Shown: positions 1-7,592, numbered from the stretch's first letter. The stretch: 7,972 nt of DNA from an uncultured Bacillota bacterium (GCA_934427095.1 CAKRYM010000058.1:1-7972); one strand, 5' to 3'. Program-made: numbers and translations. Notes: generated by a model from the letters alone, not told the origin.

Positions 1-300
1 ATCTCCGATGCCGGTTAAGGCAATTTCTTCCTCGCTTAATCCTTCCAATCGGTAAGCGTCAATATGGGCAAAAGGGATTCTGCCCTGGTCATATTCCTGG
101 TAAATCATAAAAGTGGGGCTGGTGATGGTCGTATGTATCCCCAGTCCTTCCCCTAAACCCTGAGCAAAGAGGGTTTTGCCCGCACCCAAATCCCCTTGGG
201 CAGCAATGACTAAGCCGGGGAACAAATGTTCGCCCAGCTGTTTGCCTAAGGCTTTGGTTTCTGCTGGGGAGGCAGAAAAGAAGGTGGCTTCCTTTAGCAT
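1..300 (-). CDS. tsaE: TsaE, tRNA t6A37 biosynthesis ATPase (3' end beyond window)
   Basis: TsaE is the ATPase that works with TsaB and TsaD to place threonylcarbamoyl on A37 of ANN-decoding tRNAs in the cytoplasm. The visible 100 residues carry the Walker A motif GDLGAGKT (36-43), the family motif SPTF (61-64) and DAYRL (81-85), which together are diagnostic. Family members are usually about 150 residues, so roughly the last third lies beyond the window edge. The ATG at 300-298 overlaps the end of the upstream hydrolase gene by 7 bases (ATGCTAA), and a purine-rich AAGGGGAAGG lies just upstream inside that gene, so translation is probably coupled. tsaB and other t6A genes often follow tsaE, but nothing downstream is visible here. 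The identity is secure; only the C-terminus is unseen. Confidence 0.95.
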   Translation of the reverse strand, partial: MLKEATFFSASPAETKALGKQLGEHLFPGLVIAAQGDLGAGKTLFAQGLGEGLGIHTTITSPTFMIYQEYDQGRIPFAHIDAYRLEGLSEEEIALTGIGD

Positions 301-1010
301 GAGGCCTTCCCCTTTTCCTGCTGATAATCCTTGGCTGCGAGGAGTAAGGCCTCAAAGGGTTCCTTTTCCCCGTAGCTTTCCGGATGCCATTGTAGGCCCA
401 GCCAGAAGCGGTCCCGGGCATAAATGGCTTCAATGATTTTGTCCCCGGTGCAAAAGGCCCCTACCCGTAAGCCTTCCGGGATTTTGGCCACGGCCTGATG
501 ATGATGGCTGTTGACATGCCAAAGCTCCCAGCCGTAGAGGGATTGCAATTCCCCTAACAGCGTCACGTCATGGGTGAGCACAGCCCGAGGGTCCTTTTGG
601 GCGTGGGGGCCTTCCCCCACGGGCCCCAGGTTGATTAAGGTGCCGCCTAAGACTGCGGCCATGCCTTGCATGCCCCGGCAAATGCCTAGTACAGGCAGGC
701 GGCGTTCCCAGGCTTCTTTCAGCAGGGCTATTTCCAGCAAATCCCTGGGGGTAGGTTCCTCTTCCCCTTCCATGCCGCAAAGCTGGGGCGCGTAATCCCC
801 GCCGCCGCTGAGCAAGAGCCCGTCTAAAGCATCTAAGACCGTGCTGGCGAAAACGGGGTAATCTGCTTCCGCCAGGGTGGGACTGGGAATCAGCAGGGGG
901 ACGCCCCCGACCTCCGTAATGCGGCGAATATAATCGCTACGGAGCTTTTCCCCGTCATATTCTGGATAAGGGCAAGTGGTAATGCCGATTAAAGGTTGTT
1001 TTTTGTCCAT
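294..1010 (-). CDS. Class I glutamine amidotransferase-like hydrolase (peptidase C26, PuuD-like)
   Basis: A 238-residue cytoplasmic hydrolase of the gamma-glutamyl-GABA hydrolase / peptidase C26 family, which cleaves gamma-glutamyl amide bonds through a Cys-His-Glu triad. The nucleophile is Cys111 in GICRGMQ, and the His/Glu pair is His209 and Glu211 in QWHPE. SGGGDYAP (68-75) matches the family's GGxDxxP-like oxyanion region, and the N-terminus PLIGITTCPY is typical. The frame stays open upstream for 41 codons, but the ATG at 1010-1008 is chosen because it overlaps the argS TAA by one base (TAATG) and GGAG sits eight bases before it. It overlaps tsaE by 7 bases downstream. No partner synthetase domain is present, so it looks like a stand-alone hydrolase. 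The substrate is unknown: PuuD acts on gamma-glutamyl-GABA in putrescine catabolism, but no putrescine genes are nearby. Confidence 0.92.
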   Translation of the reverse strand: MDKKQPLIGITTCPYPEYDGEKLRSDYIRRITEVGGVPLLIPSPTLAEADYPVFASTVLDALDGLLLSGGGDYAPQLCGMEGEEEPTPRDLLEIALLKEAWERRLPVLGICRGMQGMAAVLGGTLINLGPVGEGPHAQKDPRAVLTHDVTLLGELQSLYGWELWHVNSHHHQAVAKIPEGLRVGAFCTGDKIIEAIYARDRFWLGLQWHPESYGEKEPFEALLLAAKDYQQEKGKASC

Positions 1011-2695
1011 TACATTTTCTCCGGTGCGGAAACGCCCAGGGCGCCTAAAGCAATACGCAGCACTTGGCCAGTGGTCTGGCACAAGGCTAAACGGGCGTTC
1101 ATCAACGCTTTGTCTTCTAAGATGCAGTGGCAATGATTATAGAAATTGTGGAATAAGCCCGCCAGCTCCAGGGTGTAAGCAGCTACCCGGTGGGGTTCCC
1201 GGTTTTTGGCCGCAGCCGCCACTTCGTCTGGAAAATCGGCCAAACGGCGGATTAGGGCCAATTCGGATTCGCTGTTTAAGAGGGTAGCGTCTATTTTGCT
1301 TTCAGGATGGCCACCCTGGGCTAAGATAGAGCAGATACGGGCATGGGCGTACTGAATATAGTACACGGGGTTTTCCGCGCTTTGGCTTTTGGCCAAATCC
1401 ATATCAAAATCAATCAGGCTGTCAGCGCTACGGGTGACGAAGAAATAGCGAGCCGCGTCGCAACCAACCTCGTCCACCAATTCGTCCAAGGTCACGTAAG
1501 TGCCGGTACGCTTGCTCATTTTTACCAGCTCGCCCCCTTGGTAAAGGCGGACGAATTGCATGAGCATTACTTCCAGCTGATCCCGGTTATAGCCCAAAGC
1601 CTCCATGGCCCCTTTCATTCTAGCCACGTGGCCGTGATGGTCCGCGCCCCAAATATCGATGACTTTGGCAAAGCCCCGTTGGAATTTGTTGTCATGATAG
1701 GCGATATCCGCCGCGTAATAGGTGGGGATACCGTTGGCTCTGACCAGGACTTCCGGTTTCATGTCCTTGTCAATGTCCATGCGGGAGCAATCCAGCCAAA
1801 GGGCGCCGTCCTTTTGTATCAGCCAACCTTTTTCCTGTAAGGTTTCAATGACTTCCTTCACCTTGCCGCTGTCGTGCAGGCTACGTTCGGAAAACCAGTT
1901 ATCATAACGGACCCCGAAATGAAGCAGGGCTTGGCGGATGGCGGTGATTTTCTTTTCCAAGGCATAATCCGCGAGCTTTTCCTTGCGCAGAGGTTCTTCC
2001 AAGGAAAGCCAGCTATCACCTATTTCGGCAATGAGGCCGTCGATTAAAATGGGCAAATCCGCCCCGTGATAACCGTCCTCTGGGAAAGGCACGTCATGGC
2101 CTAATTTTTGCAGATAGAGGGCGTTTAAGGTCAAGGCAAATTTTTCAATCTGATTGCCCGCGTCGTTTACATAATATTCCCGCTGTACTTGCCAGCCGGC
2201 CATGCTAAGCAAATTGGCCAAAGAATCCCCAATGGCCGCGCCCCGGGCATTGCCCATATGCAGCTCCCCAGTGGGATTGGCGGAAACGAATTCCACCTGG
2301 ATTTTTTCCCCTTGGCCCACTTTGCTTTGGCCGAAATCCTCCCCTTGGGCGCGGATTTCCTGAAAGACCTTGGCTAACCAAGTTTCCTGCATGCGGAAAT
2401 TGATAAAGCCAGGGCCGGCGATTTCCATTTTGGCAATGTCCGTGCCGGAAAAATCAATATATTCCGCAATGGTTTTGGCAATGTCCCTGGGGGCCATATG
2501 GCAAGCTTTGGCCATAATCATGGCGGCGTTCACGGCAAAATCCCCATGGGCTTCTTCCCGGGGTTTTTCCACGGCAAAATCCGGTATGGTATCAAAAGAG
2601 AGCCTGCCGGCTGCTTTGGCTTTGGCCAGGGCGTCTTTGACCGCCTGGGCAATAGCCTGCCGTCTTAGGCTGATAATGGTTTCGTATTGCTGCAT
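1010..2695 (-). CDS. argS: Arginyl-tRNA synthetase
   Basis: Class I synthetase that charges tRNA-Arg with arginine, using ATP in the cytoplasm; 561 residues, normal for the bacterial enzyme. Domains in order are the N-terminal tRNA D-loop-recognising domain (about 1-95, with EEAHGDFAVN), the Rossmann catalytic core with the HIGH-type motif HMGN (146-149, in NPTGELHMGNARGAA) and the KMSKS-type motif KMSKR (392-396), and the helical DALR anticodon-binding domain (about 445-561). An ATG 15 bases further upstream would add MGGFS, but it overlaps the Shine-Dalgarno GGGAGG; the ATG at 2695-2693 lies 7 bases after that site and is the likely start. The gene has its own promoter and a short leader, with no room for a T-box. 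It is the first gene of the argS-hydrolase-tsaE unit. Confidence 0.98.
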   Translation of the reverse strand: MQQYETIISLRRQAIAQAVKDALAKAKAAGRLSFDTIPDFAVEKPREEAHGDFAVNAAMIMAKACHMAPRDIAKTIAEYIDFSGTDIAKMEIAGPGFINFRMQETWLAKVFQEIRAQGEDFGQSKVGQGEKIQVEFVSANPTGELHMGNARGAAIGDSLANLLSMAGWQVQREYYVNDAGNQIEKFALTLNALYLQKLGHDVPFPEDGYHGADLPILIDGLIAEIGDSWLSLEEPLRKEKLADYALEKKITAIRQALLHFGVRYDNWFSERSLHDSGKVKEVIETLQEKGWLIQKDGALWLDCSRMDIDKDMKPEVLVRANGIPTYYAADIAYHDNKFQRGFAKVIDIWGADHHGHVARMKGAMEALGYNRDQLEVMLMQFVRLYQGGELVKMSKRTGTYVTLDELVDEVGCDAARYFFVTRSADSLIDFDMDLAKSQSAENPVYYIQYAHARICSILAQGGHPESKIDATLLNSESELALIRRLADFPDEVAAAAKNREPHRVAAYTLELAGLFHNFYNHCHCILEDKALMNARLALCQTTGQVLRIALGALGVSAPEKM

Positions 2696-2702
2696 TGAAA
2701 AG

Positions 2703-2708
2703 CCTCCC
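2703..2708 (-). promoter_or_regulatory. argS Shine-Dalgarno site
   Basis: GGGAGG followed by a 7-base spacer and ATG at 2695. This fixes the argS start in preference to the ATG at 2710, which overlaps the site. The stretch GGGAGGCTTTT (2708-2698) is complementary at 9 of 10 paired positions to AAAAGCCCCC at 2764-2755 on the same strand. The second stretch lies upstream of the promoter, so it would be present only in read-through RNA. Confidence 0.8.
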
Positions 2709-2725
2709 ATTCTATTCTACCCTAT

Positions 2726-2754
2726 ATCATAGCGCAAACAGGGCAGTTTTACAA
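2726..2754 (-). promoter_or_regulatory. Vegetative (sigma-A type) promoter for argS
   Basis: A -35 box TTGTAA (2754-2749), a 17-base spacer and a -10 box TATGAT (2731-2726). The boxes match the TTGACA/TATAAT consensus at 4 of 6 and 5 of 6 positions with ideal spacing. A start about seven bases after the -10 box would give a leader of roughly 25 bases before the argS ATG, containing the Shine-Dalgarno site and little else. It would drive argS, the hydrolase and tsaE. No terminator-like hairpin separates it from the ATPase gene upstream, so some read-through is possible. Confidence 0.75.
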
Positions 2755-2769
2755 GGGGGCTTTTCCGTC

Positions 2770-5328
2770 TTAACGACCTCTGCGGCGCAGGGCTTTGACC
2801 AGTTCCACCACGGGAATGATGAGGAAAGCAAGGAAAAGGGCGGTTAAGGCTTGCAGAGGGCTTAAGGCCACGACACGGAATATGGTTTCTAAGAAGGGTA
2901 AGTACAAAAGTAGCAGGTTTAAGCCTAAAGAAGCCAGCATGGCCGTGTTCAGCCAGGGATTCTTATGGGGCAGAGTAAAGGAGGAGGCAAAGCGGGAGCG
3001 GAGATTCCAGGCATGGCAAATCTCCCCTGAGGCCAGGGTCAAAAAGGCCATCGTCATGGCGGTTTCCTGGCCGGTCCTGCTGCCTAGGAAAAAGGAAAGC
3101 AGGGTTAACAGGCCGATGCATGACCCTTGCCAGAGAATATCCTTGGCCATACCGCCGCCCAGCACGCTTTCTTTCGGGTCCCGGGGCGGCTTATCCATCA
3201 AATCCGGCTCCGGCGCTTCCATACCCAAAGCAATGGCGGGGAAACAATCGGTAATCAGGTTGATCCACAGCAGGTGAATGGGCAGGAAAATTTTCCAGCC
3301 CAAGAGAGAGCCAATGAAAATCACAATTACCTCCGCCAAATTGGAGGCCAATAGGAATTGCAGGGCTTTCCGAATATTGGCATAGATGCGGCGGCCTTCC
3401 TGCACCGCCAAAATAATGGTGGAAAAATCATCATCTGTCAGGACCAAGGATGCGGCTCTGCGGCTGACCTCGCTACCGCAAAGGCCCATACCCACGCCGA
3501 TATCCGCGGCTTTTAAGGCCGGCGCGTCGTTTACCCCGTCCCCGGTCATGGCCGTGACTGCGCCCCGTTTTTGCCAAAGGCGGACAATGCGCAGCTTATC
3601 CTCGGGCTTGACCCGGGCGAAGACGCTAATCATGGGTAAAGCTGCTTCTAAGGCGCCATCATCCATTTTGTCTAAGTCCTCGCCGGTACAAACCATGCCT
3701 TTGCCTACCAAGCCCAGCTTTTCTCCAATGGCCTTGGCGGTTTCCGGGCTATCGCCGCTGACCATTACCGTGCGAATCCCTGCTTTGGCTGCCTGTTGCA
3801 GTGATTTTTTTACTCCGGACCGGGGCGGGTCCTCTAAGCCTAATAATCCGGCAAAGACCAGCTTTTCCTCATCCTGGGGCGGCGCTTCGCAATCCCGCCA
3901 GGCCAAGGCCAAGACTCTGAGGGCCTGGGCGGCCATGCTTTCCATTTCCGCGCGAATATGCCGCCGGTCCCGTTCTGTTAAAGGCAGCAAACTGCCATTT
4001 TTGTCCTGCCGGAGTAATCAGCGGGAAAGGAGGATTTCTGGCGCGCCTTTCACATATTGCCGGAACAGTTTGCCTTGGCGGTGAATGGTGCTCATGCGTT
4101 TGCGCTTGCTGTCAAAGGGCAGCTCTTTCACTAAGGGCTTTTCTTGCAAGAGGGAAGGGCGGTGAAAGCCTTCCTGCTCCGCATAATCTAAAATGGCCAG
4201 CTCCGTCGGGTCGCCGATATGGCTTCCTTCTGGAATGGAGCTGCATAAGGCCGCGGCTTTTTTGCCCTCTTCCGTCACTTGCCAGGCCCTTTGTACCTGC
4301 ATCTTGTTTTCCGTTAGGGTACCGGTTTTGTCCGAACAGATCACCTGGGTGGCGCCTAAGGTTTCCACGGCATTCAGCCGCCTGACCACAGCGCCCCGGC
4401 GGCTCATGATTTTCATGCCCAAAGAAAGGACCAGGGTTACCACAACCACCATGCCCTCGGGAATAGCGGCCACGGCCAGGGAAATGGCCAGCATCAGCTG
4501 GTCCAAGAGGGCGGAAGCCGTATGCACCGAAGAGGTGACCAGCCCCAGCAAAAAGACCAGCAGGCAAATAATCATTACCCCGATGGAAAGGATACGGGAA
4601 AGCTCAGCCAGTTTTTTCTGTAAGGGTGTTTCCGTCATGGCGGTTTCCGCCAATAAGCCGGCAATGCGGCCTGTGGCAGTTTCCGCACCCCGGGCCACCA
4701 CTACCCCTTCCCCGCGGCCAGCTAAGACCGGGCTGCCCAGGTAAACCATATTATGCCGTTCCGCTGAGGCCGGGGAATTGGTCATCACTTGAGCGTCCTT
4801 TTCCACAGGTAAGCTTTCCCCGGTTAAGGAGGACTGGTCCACTTTCAGCTCCATGGTCTTGGTCAGGCGAATATCCGCCGGCACCGTGTCCCCGGTTTTT
4901 AGCAGGACAATATCGCCAATGACCAAATCCTCCCCGGACACTTCCTTTAATTCCCCATCCCGGCGGACCAGGGCTTTGGGCGCGTTTAAATGGGAAAGGG
5001 CTTCTACGGTACGGGCGGCTTTGCCCTCCTGATATAATTCCAGTACAGCGTTGATGAAAATGACCACCGCGATCACCAGGCTGTCCATCCATTCGCCCAG
5101 CAGGGCGGACAGAAAGGCCGCAGCCAAAAGGACCAAAACCATGGGGTCGTTTAGGACATTCAGCAGCCGCAAAATGAAGGAAGGCTTGGCCTCCCCAGGC
5201 AACACATTAGGCCCGTCGTCCTCTAACCTTAGCTGGGCCTGGCGGCTGTCAAGGCCTAGGCTTTGGGTTTGCGCTTGCTGAAAGAGGGCGGTAAGATCAA
5301 GCAAATGGGCATCGTGAATGGTTCGCAT
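2770..5328 (-). CDS. P-type Ca2+-transporting ATPase with one in-frame TGA (codon 437)
   Basis: A SERCA/PMR1-like type II P-type ATPase, 852 residues if the TGA is read through, a normal length for bacterial Ca2+ ATPases. It should pump cations out across the cytoplasmic membrane. Features in order: N-terminal cation-ATPase domain (about 1-60); TM1-TM2 (61-101); actuator loop TGES (169-172); TM4 with IPEGM (289-293); phosphorylation site DKTGT (Asp333); KGAPE (427-431); VSGD (523-526, in place of the usual TGD); hinge TGDGVND (595-601); TM5 SNLAE (662-666); TM6 NLITD (690-694), consistent with a Ca2+ site; further TM helices to a basic C-terminus. The ATG at 5328 follows GGGGGAG by six bases and is preferred over an in-frame TTG at 5343. 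The TGA at 4020-4018 replaces the expected Cys after KGAPEILLSR; the frame then continues to the TAA at 2770. Possible explanations are selenocysteine, a nonsense mutation or a read error. The identity is sure; whether it yields full-length protein is not. Confidence 0.93.
3980..4020 (-). other. In-frame TGA plus downstream hairpin (candidate Sec codon and SECIS-like element)
   Basis: The TGA occupies 4020-4018. On the transcript, a hairpin lies 18 to 38 nt after it: AAA (4000-3998), a bulged U (3997), GGCAG (3996-3992), loop UUUG (3991-3988), CUGCC (3987-3983), UUU (3982-3980). It has eight pairs, with the bulged U three pairs from the base. Bacterial SECIS elements are known to sit just downstream of the UGA inside the reading frame; the E. 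coli fdhF element has a bulged U and a short loop beginning with G. Here the loop has a G near its start only if the last G-C pair (3992/3987) opens. Position and bulge fit; the loop is a weaker match. The hairpin could be chance. Confidence 0.35.
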
Positions 5329-5412
5329 GGCAATCTCCCCCAAAAATGAGTCTGATGGAGTTTATGCGTTTGAATCAAGCCTAAGACCCCTTGTCTTTCC
5401 CCGAAAACAGAC

Positions 5413-5447
5413 AAAACCCGCCTTAGCTCCCTGCTAAGACGGGTTTT
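5413..5447 (-). terminator. Intrinsic terminator after the ABC-F gene
   Basis: The arms AAAACCCGTCTTAGC and GCTAAGGCGGGTTTT form a 15-bp stem (one G-T pair on this strand) around the 5-base loop AGGGA. The U-rich end TTTTGTCTGTTTT follows. It lies 22 bases beyond the ABC-F stop codon and upstream of the P-type ATPase, so it should end ABC-F transcripts. On the plus strand the arms also end in TTTT, but with one C-A mismatch and no plus-strand gene to serve. Confidence 0.9.
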
Positions 5448-5469
5448 CTTGGGAAATGTCCCAGGATAG

Positions 5470-7392
5470 TTATTGGTTTTTGTTTTCCAAAGCCAGGCTG
5501 GCTTCCTCCCACTCCGTCATGGCTAGGAGCAATGCTTCCTCCACAGCCTCCTTTTGTTGGGAAAGGGCCATCAGCTGCTGATAATCCGCAGCCAAAGCCG
5601 GGTCATTCATTTGCTGCTCTAAGCTTTTGCTTTCTCCTTCTAAAGCAGCCACCTTTTCTTCTGCCTGAAGCAAGCGTTTTTCCGCTTTCCGCCTTTCCGC
5701 CTGCTCTTCCTTGCGCTTGCGGTAATCTTCCGCCCCTTTGCTTTTGTTTGGGGCAGGGGCTTCTTCCTCGGCTTCTTTGGGGGGAAGCGCCCCTTGCTTT
5801 TCCAGCATATCGTCGTAATTACCCAGGCTTTCTTGGAAACCTGTGGTCGTCAGGGTATAAATCCGATCCGCCAGACGATTAATCAAATAACGGTCATGAG
5901 AAACCACCAGCATGGCGCCGGGATATTCCAACAGCGCCGTTTCAATGGCTTCCCGGCTGGCAATGTCCAAATGGTTGGTGGGCTCGTCTAAGAGCAGGAA
6001 ATTAGCTGGGGAAAGAAGCAGTTCCATTAAGGTGAGCCGGGCCTTTTCTCCGCCGGACAAATCGCGGATGGATTTTTCCACCGTATCACCGGAAAAGAGG
6101 AAGCTCCCCAACATGGTGCGAATTTCCGTCTGGGTCAAACGGGGATAAGCATTGGTAAAATAATCCAGAATGGATTCCGTCCCATTCATTTGGCCATGTA
6201 ACTGGTCGTAGTAAGCCACATGAATGTTCACCCCTAATTTGACCATGCCTTTGTCCGCGGGAATTTGCCCCATAATCATTTTCAGCAAAGTGGATTTGCC
6301 TGAGCCATTGGGTCCTAGGAGAAACACTTTCTCCCCTTTGCGGATCAGCATATCCCCTTGGCAAAAGAGCTTTTTCTCCCCAAAAGCTTTGGCCACCTGA
6401 TGCAGTTCCAACACATCGTTACCCCCAGGGGGTGGCACATTGAAATGAAAATGAAGGGTCTTTTCCTTGGCTTCCGGTTTCACCAGCTCTGCTTCCAGCC
6501 GTTTCAGCTGCTTTTCCTTGCTGGCAATGGTCACATAATTCCTAGCTTGGTTAAAGCGACGTTGCTGCTCAATGATGGCCTGGATACGCTTGATTTCCTT
6601 CATCTGGTTGCTGTAACGGCGGGCAATGCTTTCTTCTGCGCTTTGGCGCTGCTCCAAATGGGCGCTGTAATTGCCTGGATAGCATTCCAGCCGTTGATGA
6701 TGCATGGCCCAGGTACGGTTGGTGACCTTGTCTAGGAAATAGCGGTCATGGGACACCACGATAAAGGCGCCCCGGTAATTGAGCAAATGGTTTTCCAGCC
6801 ATTGTATGCTGTCCATATCCAAATGGTTGGTGGGTTCGTCCAAGAGCAGGAAATTCGCTGGGGTCAGCAGCACCTTGGCCAAGGCCGCCTTGGACCGCTG
6901 CCCACCGGATAAGGTGGAAATGGGCAGCAAAAGATCCCGTTCGCTAAAGCCCAGCCCCAGTAAGGTGGCGCGTAAACGAGCAGCGTAGGTATACCCCCCT
7001 TGCTCGGCAAAGGCATCCTGTAAGCGTTGCTGCTCTTTGAGCAGGGCAGGCTCCGCCTTTTTTTCCAAAGCCAGAGCGATTTCCCCCAGCCTTTGCTCCA
7101 TCTTTTGCAAAGGGCCAAAGACCGCGCCCACGGCTTTTTGCAAGCTGATGTCTTCATCCGCAGCCAAAAACTGTTCCATATACGCCAGCTGCGTTTCCTT
7201 GGCTAGGGCGATATTCCCCTGATCCGGCTGTTGTTCGCCTACGATTACCTTAAGTAAAGAGGTTTTGCCGCATCCATTGGCCCCTACCAGGCCGATATGA
7301 TCCCCTGTTTCCACGTGAAAATCAACGCGGGAGAAAATTTCCCGCGTGACATAGGAGAGGGATAGGTTGTGGGCGGAGAGAAGTTGTGTCAT
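5470..7392 (-). CDS. ABC-F family ATPase (ribosome-associated, Uup/YdiF-like)
   Basis: A soluble 640-residue protein with two fused ABC nucleotide-binding domains and no membrane segments, the ABC-F arrangement. Members bind the ribosomal E site and modulate stalled or antibiotic-bound ribosomes. Domain 1: Walker A GANGCGKT (37-44), signature LSGGQ (161-165), Walker B LLLDEP (182-187), switch His in VVSHD (212-216). A charged helical linker (about 240-315, the tRNA-interaction region) follows. Domain 2: Walker A GPNGSGKST (360-368), signature LSGGE (445-449), LLLDEP (466-471), VVSHD (496-500). An acidic, proline-rich spacer (about 535-555) leads into a C-terminal coiled coil (about 555-640), as in Uup/YdiF-type members. 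All catalytic motifs are intact. An ATG 12 bases upstream (7404) lies inside a repeat remnant, so the ATG at 7392 is preferred; neither has a clear Shine-Dalgarno. Whether it is housekeeping or a resistance type cannot be told from motifs. Confidence 0.95.
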   Translation of the reverse strand: MTQLLSAHNLSLSYVTREIFSRVDFHVETGDHIGLVGANGCGKTSLLKVIVGEQQPDQGNIALAKETQLAYMEQFLAADEDISLQKAVGAVFGPLQKMEQRLGEIALALEKKAEPALLKEQQRLQDAFAEQGGYTYAARLRATLLGLGFSERDLLLPISTLSGGQRSKAALAKVLLTPANFLLLDEPTNHLDMDSIQWLENHLLNYRGAFIVVSHDRYFLDKVTNRTWAMHHQRLECYPGNYSAHLEQRQSAEESIARRYSNQMKEIKRIQAIIEQQRRFNQARNYVTIASKEKQLKRLEAELVKPEAKEKTLHFHFNVPPPGGNDVLELHQVAKAFGEKKLFCQGDMLIRKGEKVFLLGPNGSGKSTLLKMIMGQIPADKGMVKLGVNIHVAYYDQLHGQMNGTESILDYFTNAYPRLTQTEIRTMLGSFLFSGDTVEKSIRDLSGGEKARLTLMELLLSPANFLLLDEPTNHLDIASREAIETALLEYPGAMLVVSHDRYLINRLADRIYTLTTTGFQESLGNYDDMLEKQGALPPKEAEEEAPAPNKSKGAEDYRKRKEEQAERRKAEKRLLQAEEKVAALEGESKSLEQQMNDPALAADYQQLMALSQQKEAVEEALLLAMTEWEEASLALENKNQ

Positions 7393-7398
7393 GATTTC

Positions 7399-7413
7399 TA
7401 GCATCGTCGCGAA
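7399..7413. repeat. Repeat A, truncated core next to the ABC-F start
   Basis: TAGCATCGTCGCGAA is identical to the core of the two full copies (7533-7547 and 7707-7721), but the sequence diverges on both sides. It ends six bases before the ABC-F ATG at 7392 and contains the alternative in-frame ATG at 7404. Confidence 0.7.
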
Positions 7414-7454
7414 TCTGGCTGCCGTCCGCTGCGTTGCTGCTCATCGCCTTGTGC

Positions 7455-7474
7455 GGCGTACCGGTGAGTACGCC
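7455..7474. repeat. GTAC inverted repeat 1
   Basis: GGCGTAC, a 6-base loop CGGTGA, then GTACGCC: a perfect 7-base inverted repeat. It lies between the truncated repeat A core and copy 1. The second GTAC inverted repeat (7593-7636) has the same 6-base loop length and the same GTACGCCT context on its right arm, so the two look like diverged copies of one module. Confidence 0.75.
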
Positions 7475-7515
7475 TCCGCGGCTCTTCGCTGCGCCTGGCG
7501 GGACGTGGCCAGCTG

Positions 7516-7579
7516 CGCTCCTCGGTTTCGTGTAGCATCGTCGCGAACCCCTGTCACAAGGATGACCTGCGCCATCCTT
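7516..7579. repeat. Repeat A, copy 1
   Basis: This 64-base unit is 61/64 identical to the copy at 7690-7753. Its right part contains the inverted repeat AAGGATG/CATCCTT (7-base arms, 8-base loop), which is largely lost in copy 2. The copy is bracketed by a perfect 9-base inverted repeat, GGCGGGACG (7497-7505) and CGTCCCGCC (7580-7588), so the whole unit could be looped out on a stem. Confidence 0.9.
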
Positions 7580-7592
7580 CGTCCCGCCCTGC

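Noticed and set aside
2696..2769. A T-box or other riboswitch in front of argS
   Set aside because: The promoter is about 30 bases from the start codon, leaving no room for such a leader.
2770..3990. A separate gene for the second half of the P-type ATPase, starting at TTG (3990)
   Set aside because: It is in the same frame as the first half. The TTG has no proper ribosome site and lies in the middle of the nucleotide-binding domain, so it is the continuation of one gene past the TGA.
3980..4004. An intrinsic terminator on the plus strand (GGCAG/CTGCC followed by ATTTTTG)
   Set aside because: The stem is only five strong pairs and no plus-strand gene precedes it. It lies inside the ATPase coding region.
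4018..4020. A changed genetic code in which TGA is a general sense codon
   Set aside because: argS, the hydrolase, tsaE and the ABC-F gene contain no in-frame TGA and encode Trp with TGG. A code change would show TGA elsewhere.
3386..4084. A plus-strand 232-codon open frame, and a similar one at 1343-1840
   Set aside because: Both are antisense to well-supported genes (the P-type ATPase and argS) and have low-complexity, non-protein-like translations.
5391..5414. A hairpin TTGTCT/AGACAA in the ATPase upstream region as a regulatory site
   Set aside because: The arms are six bases and there is no adjacent promoter I can support. It overlaps the U-rich end of the terminator and may be chance.
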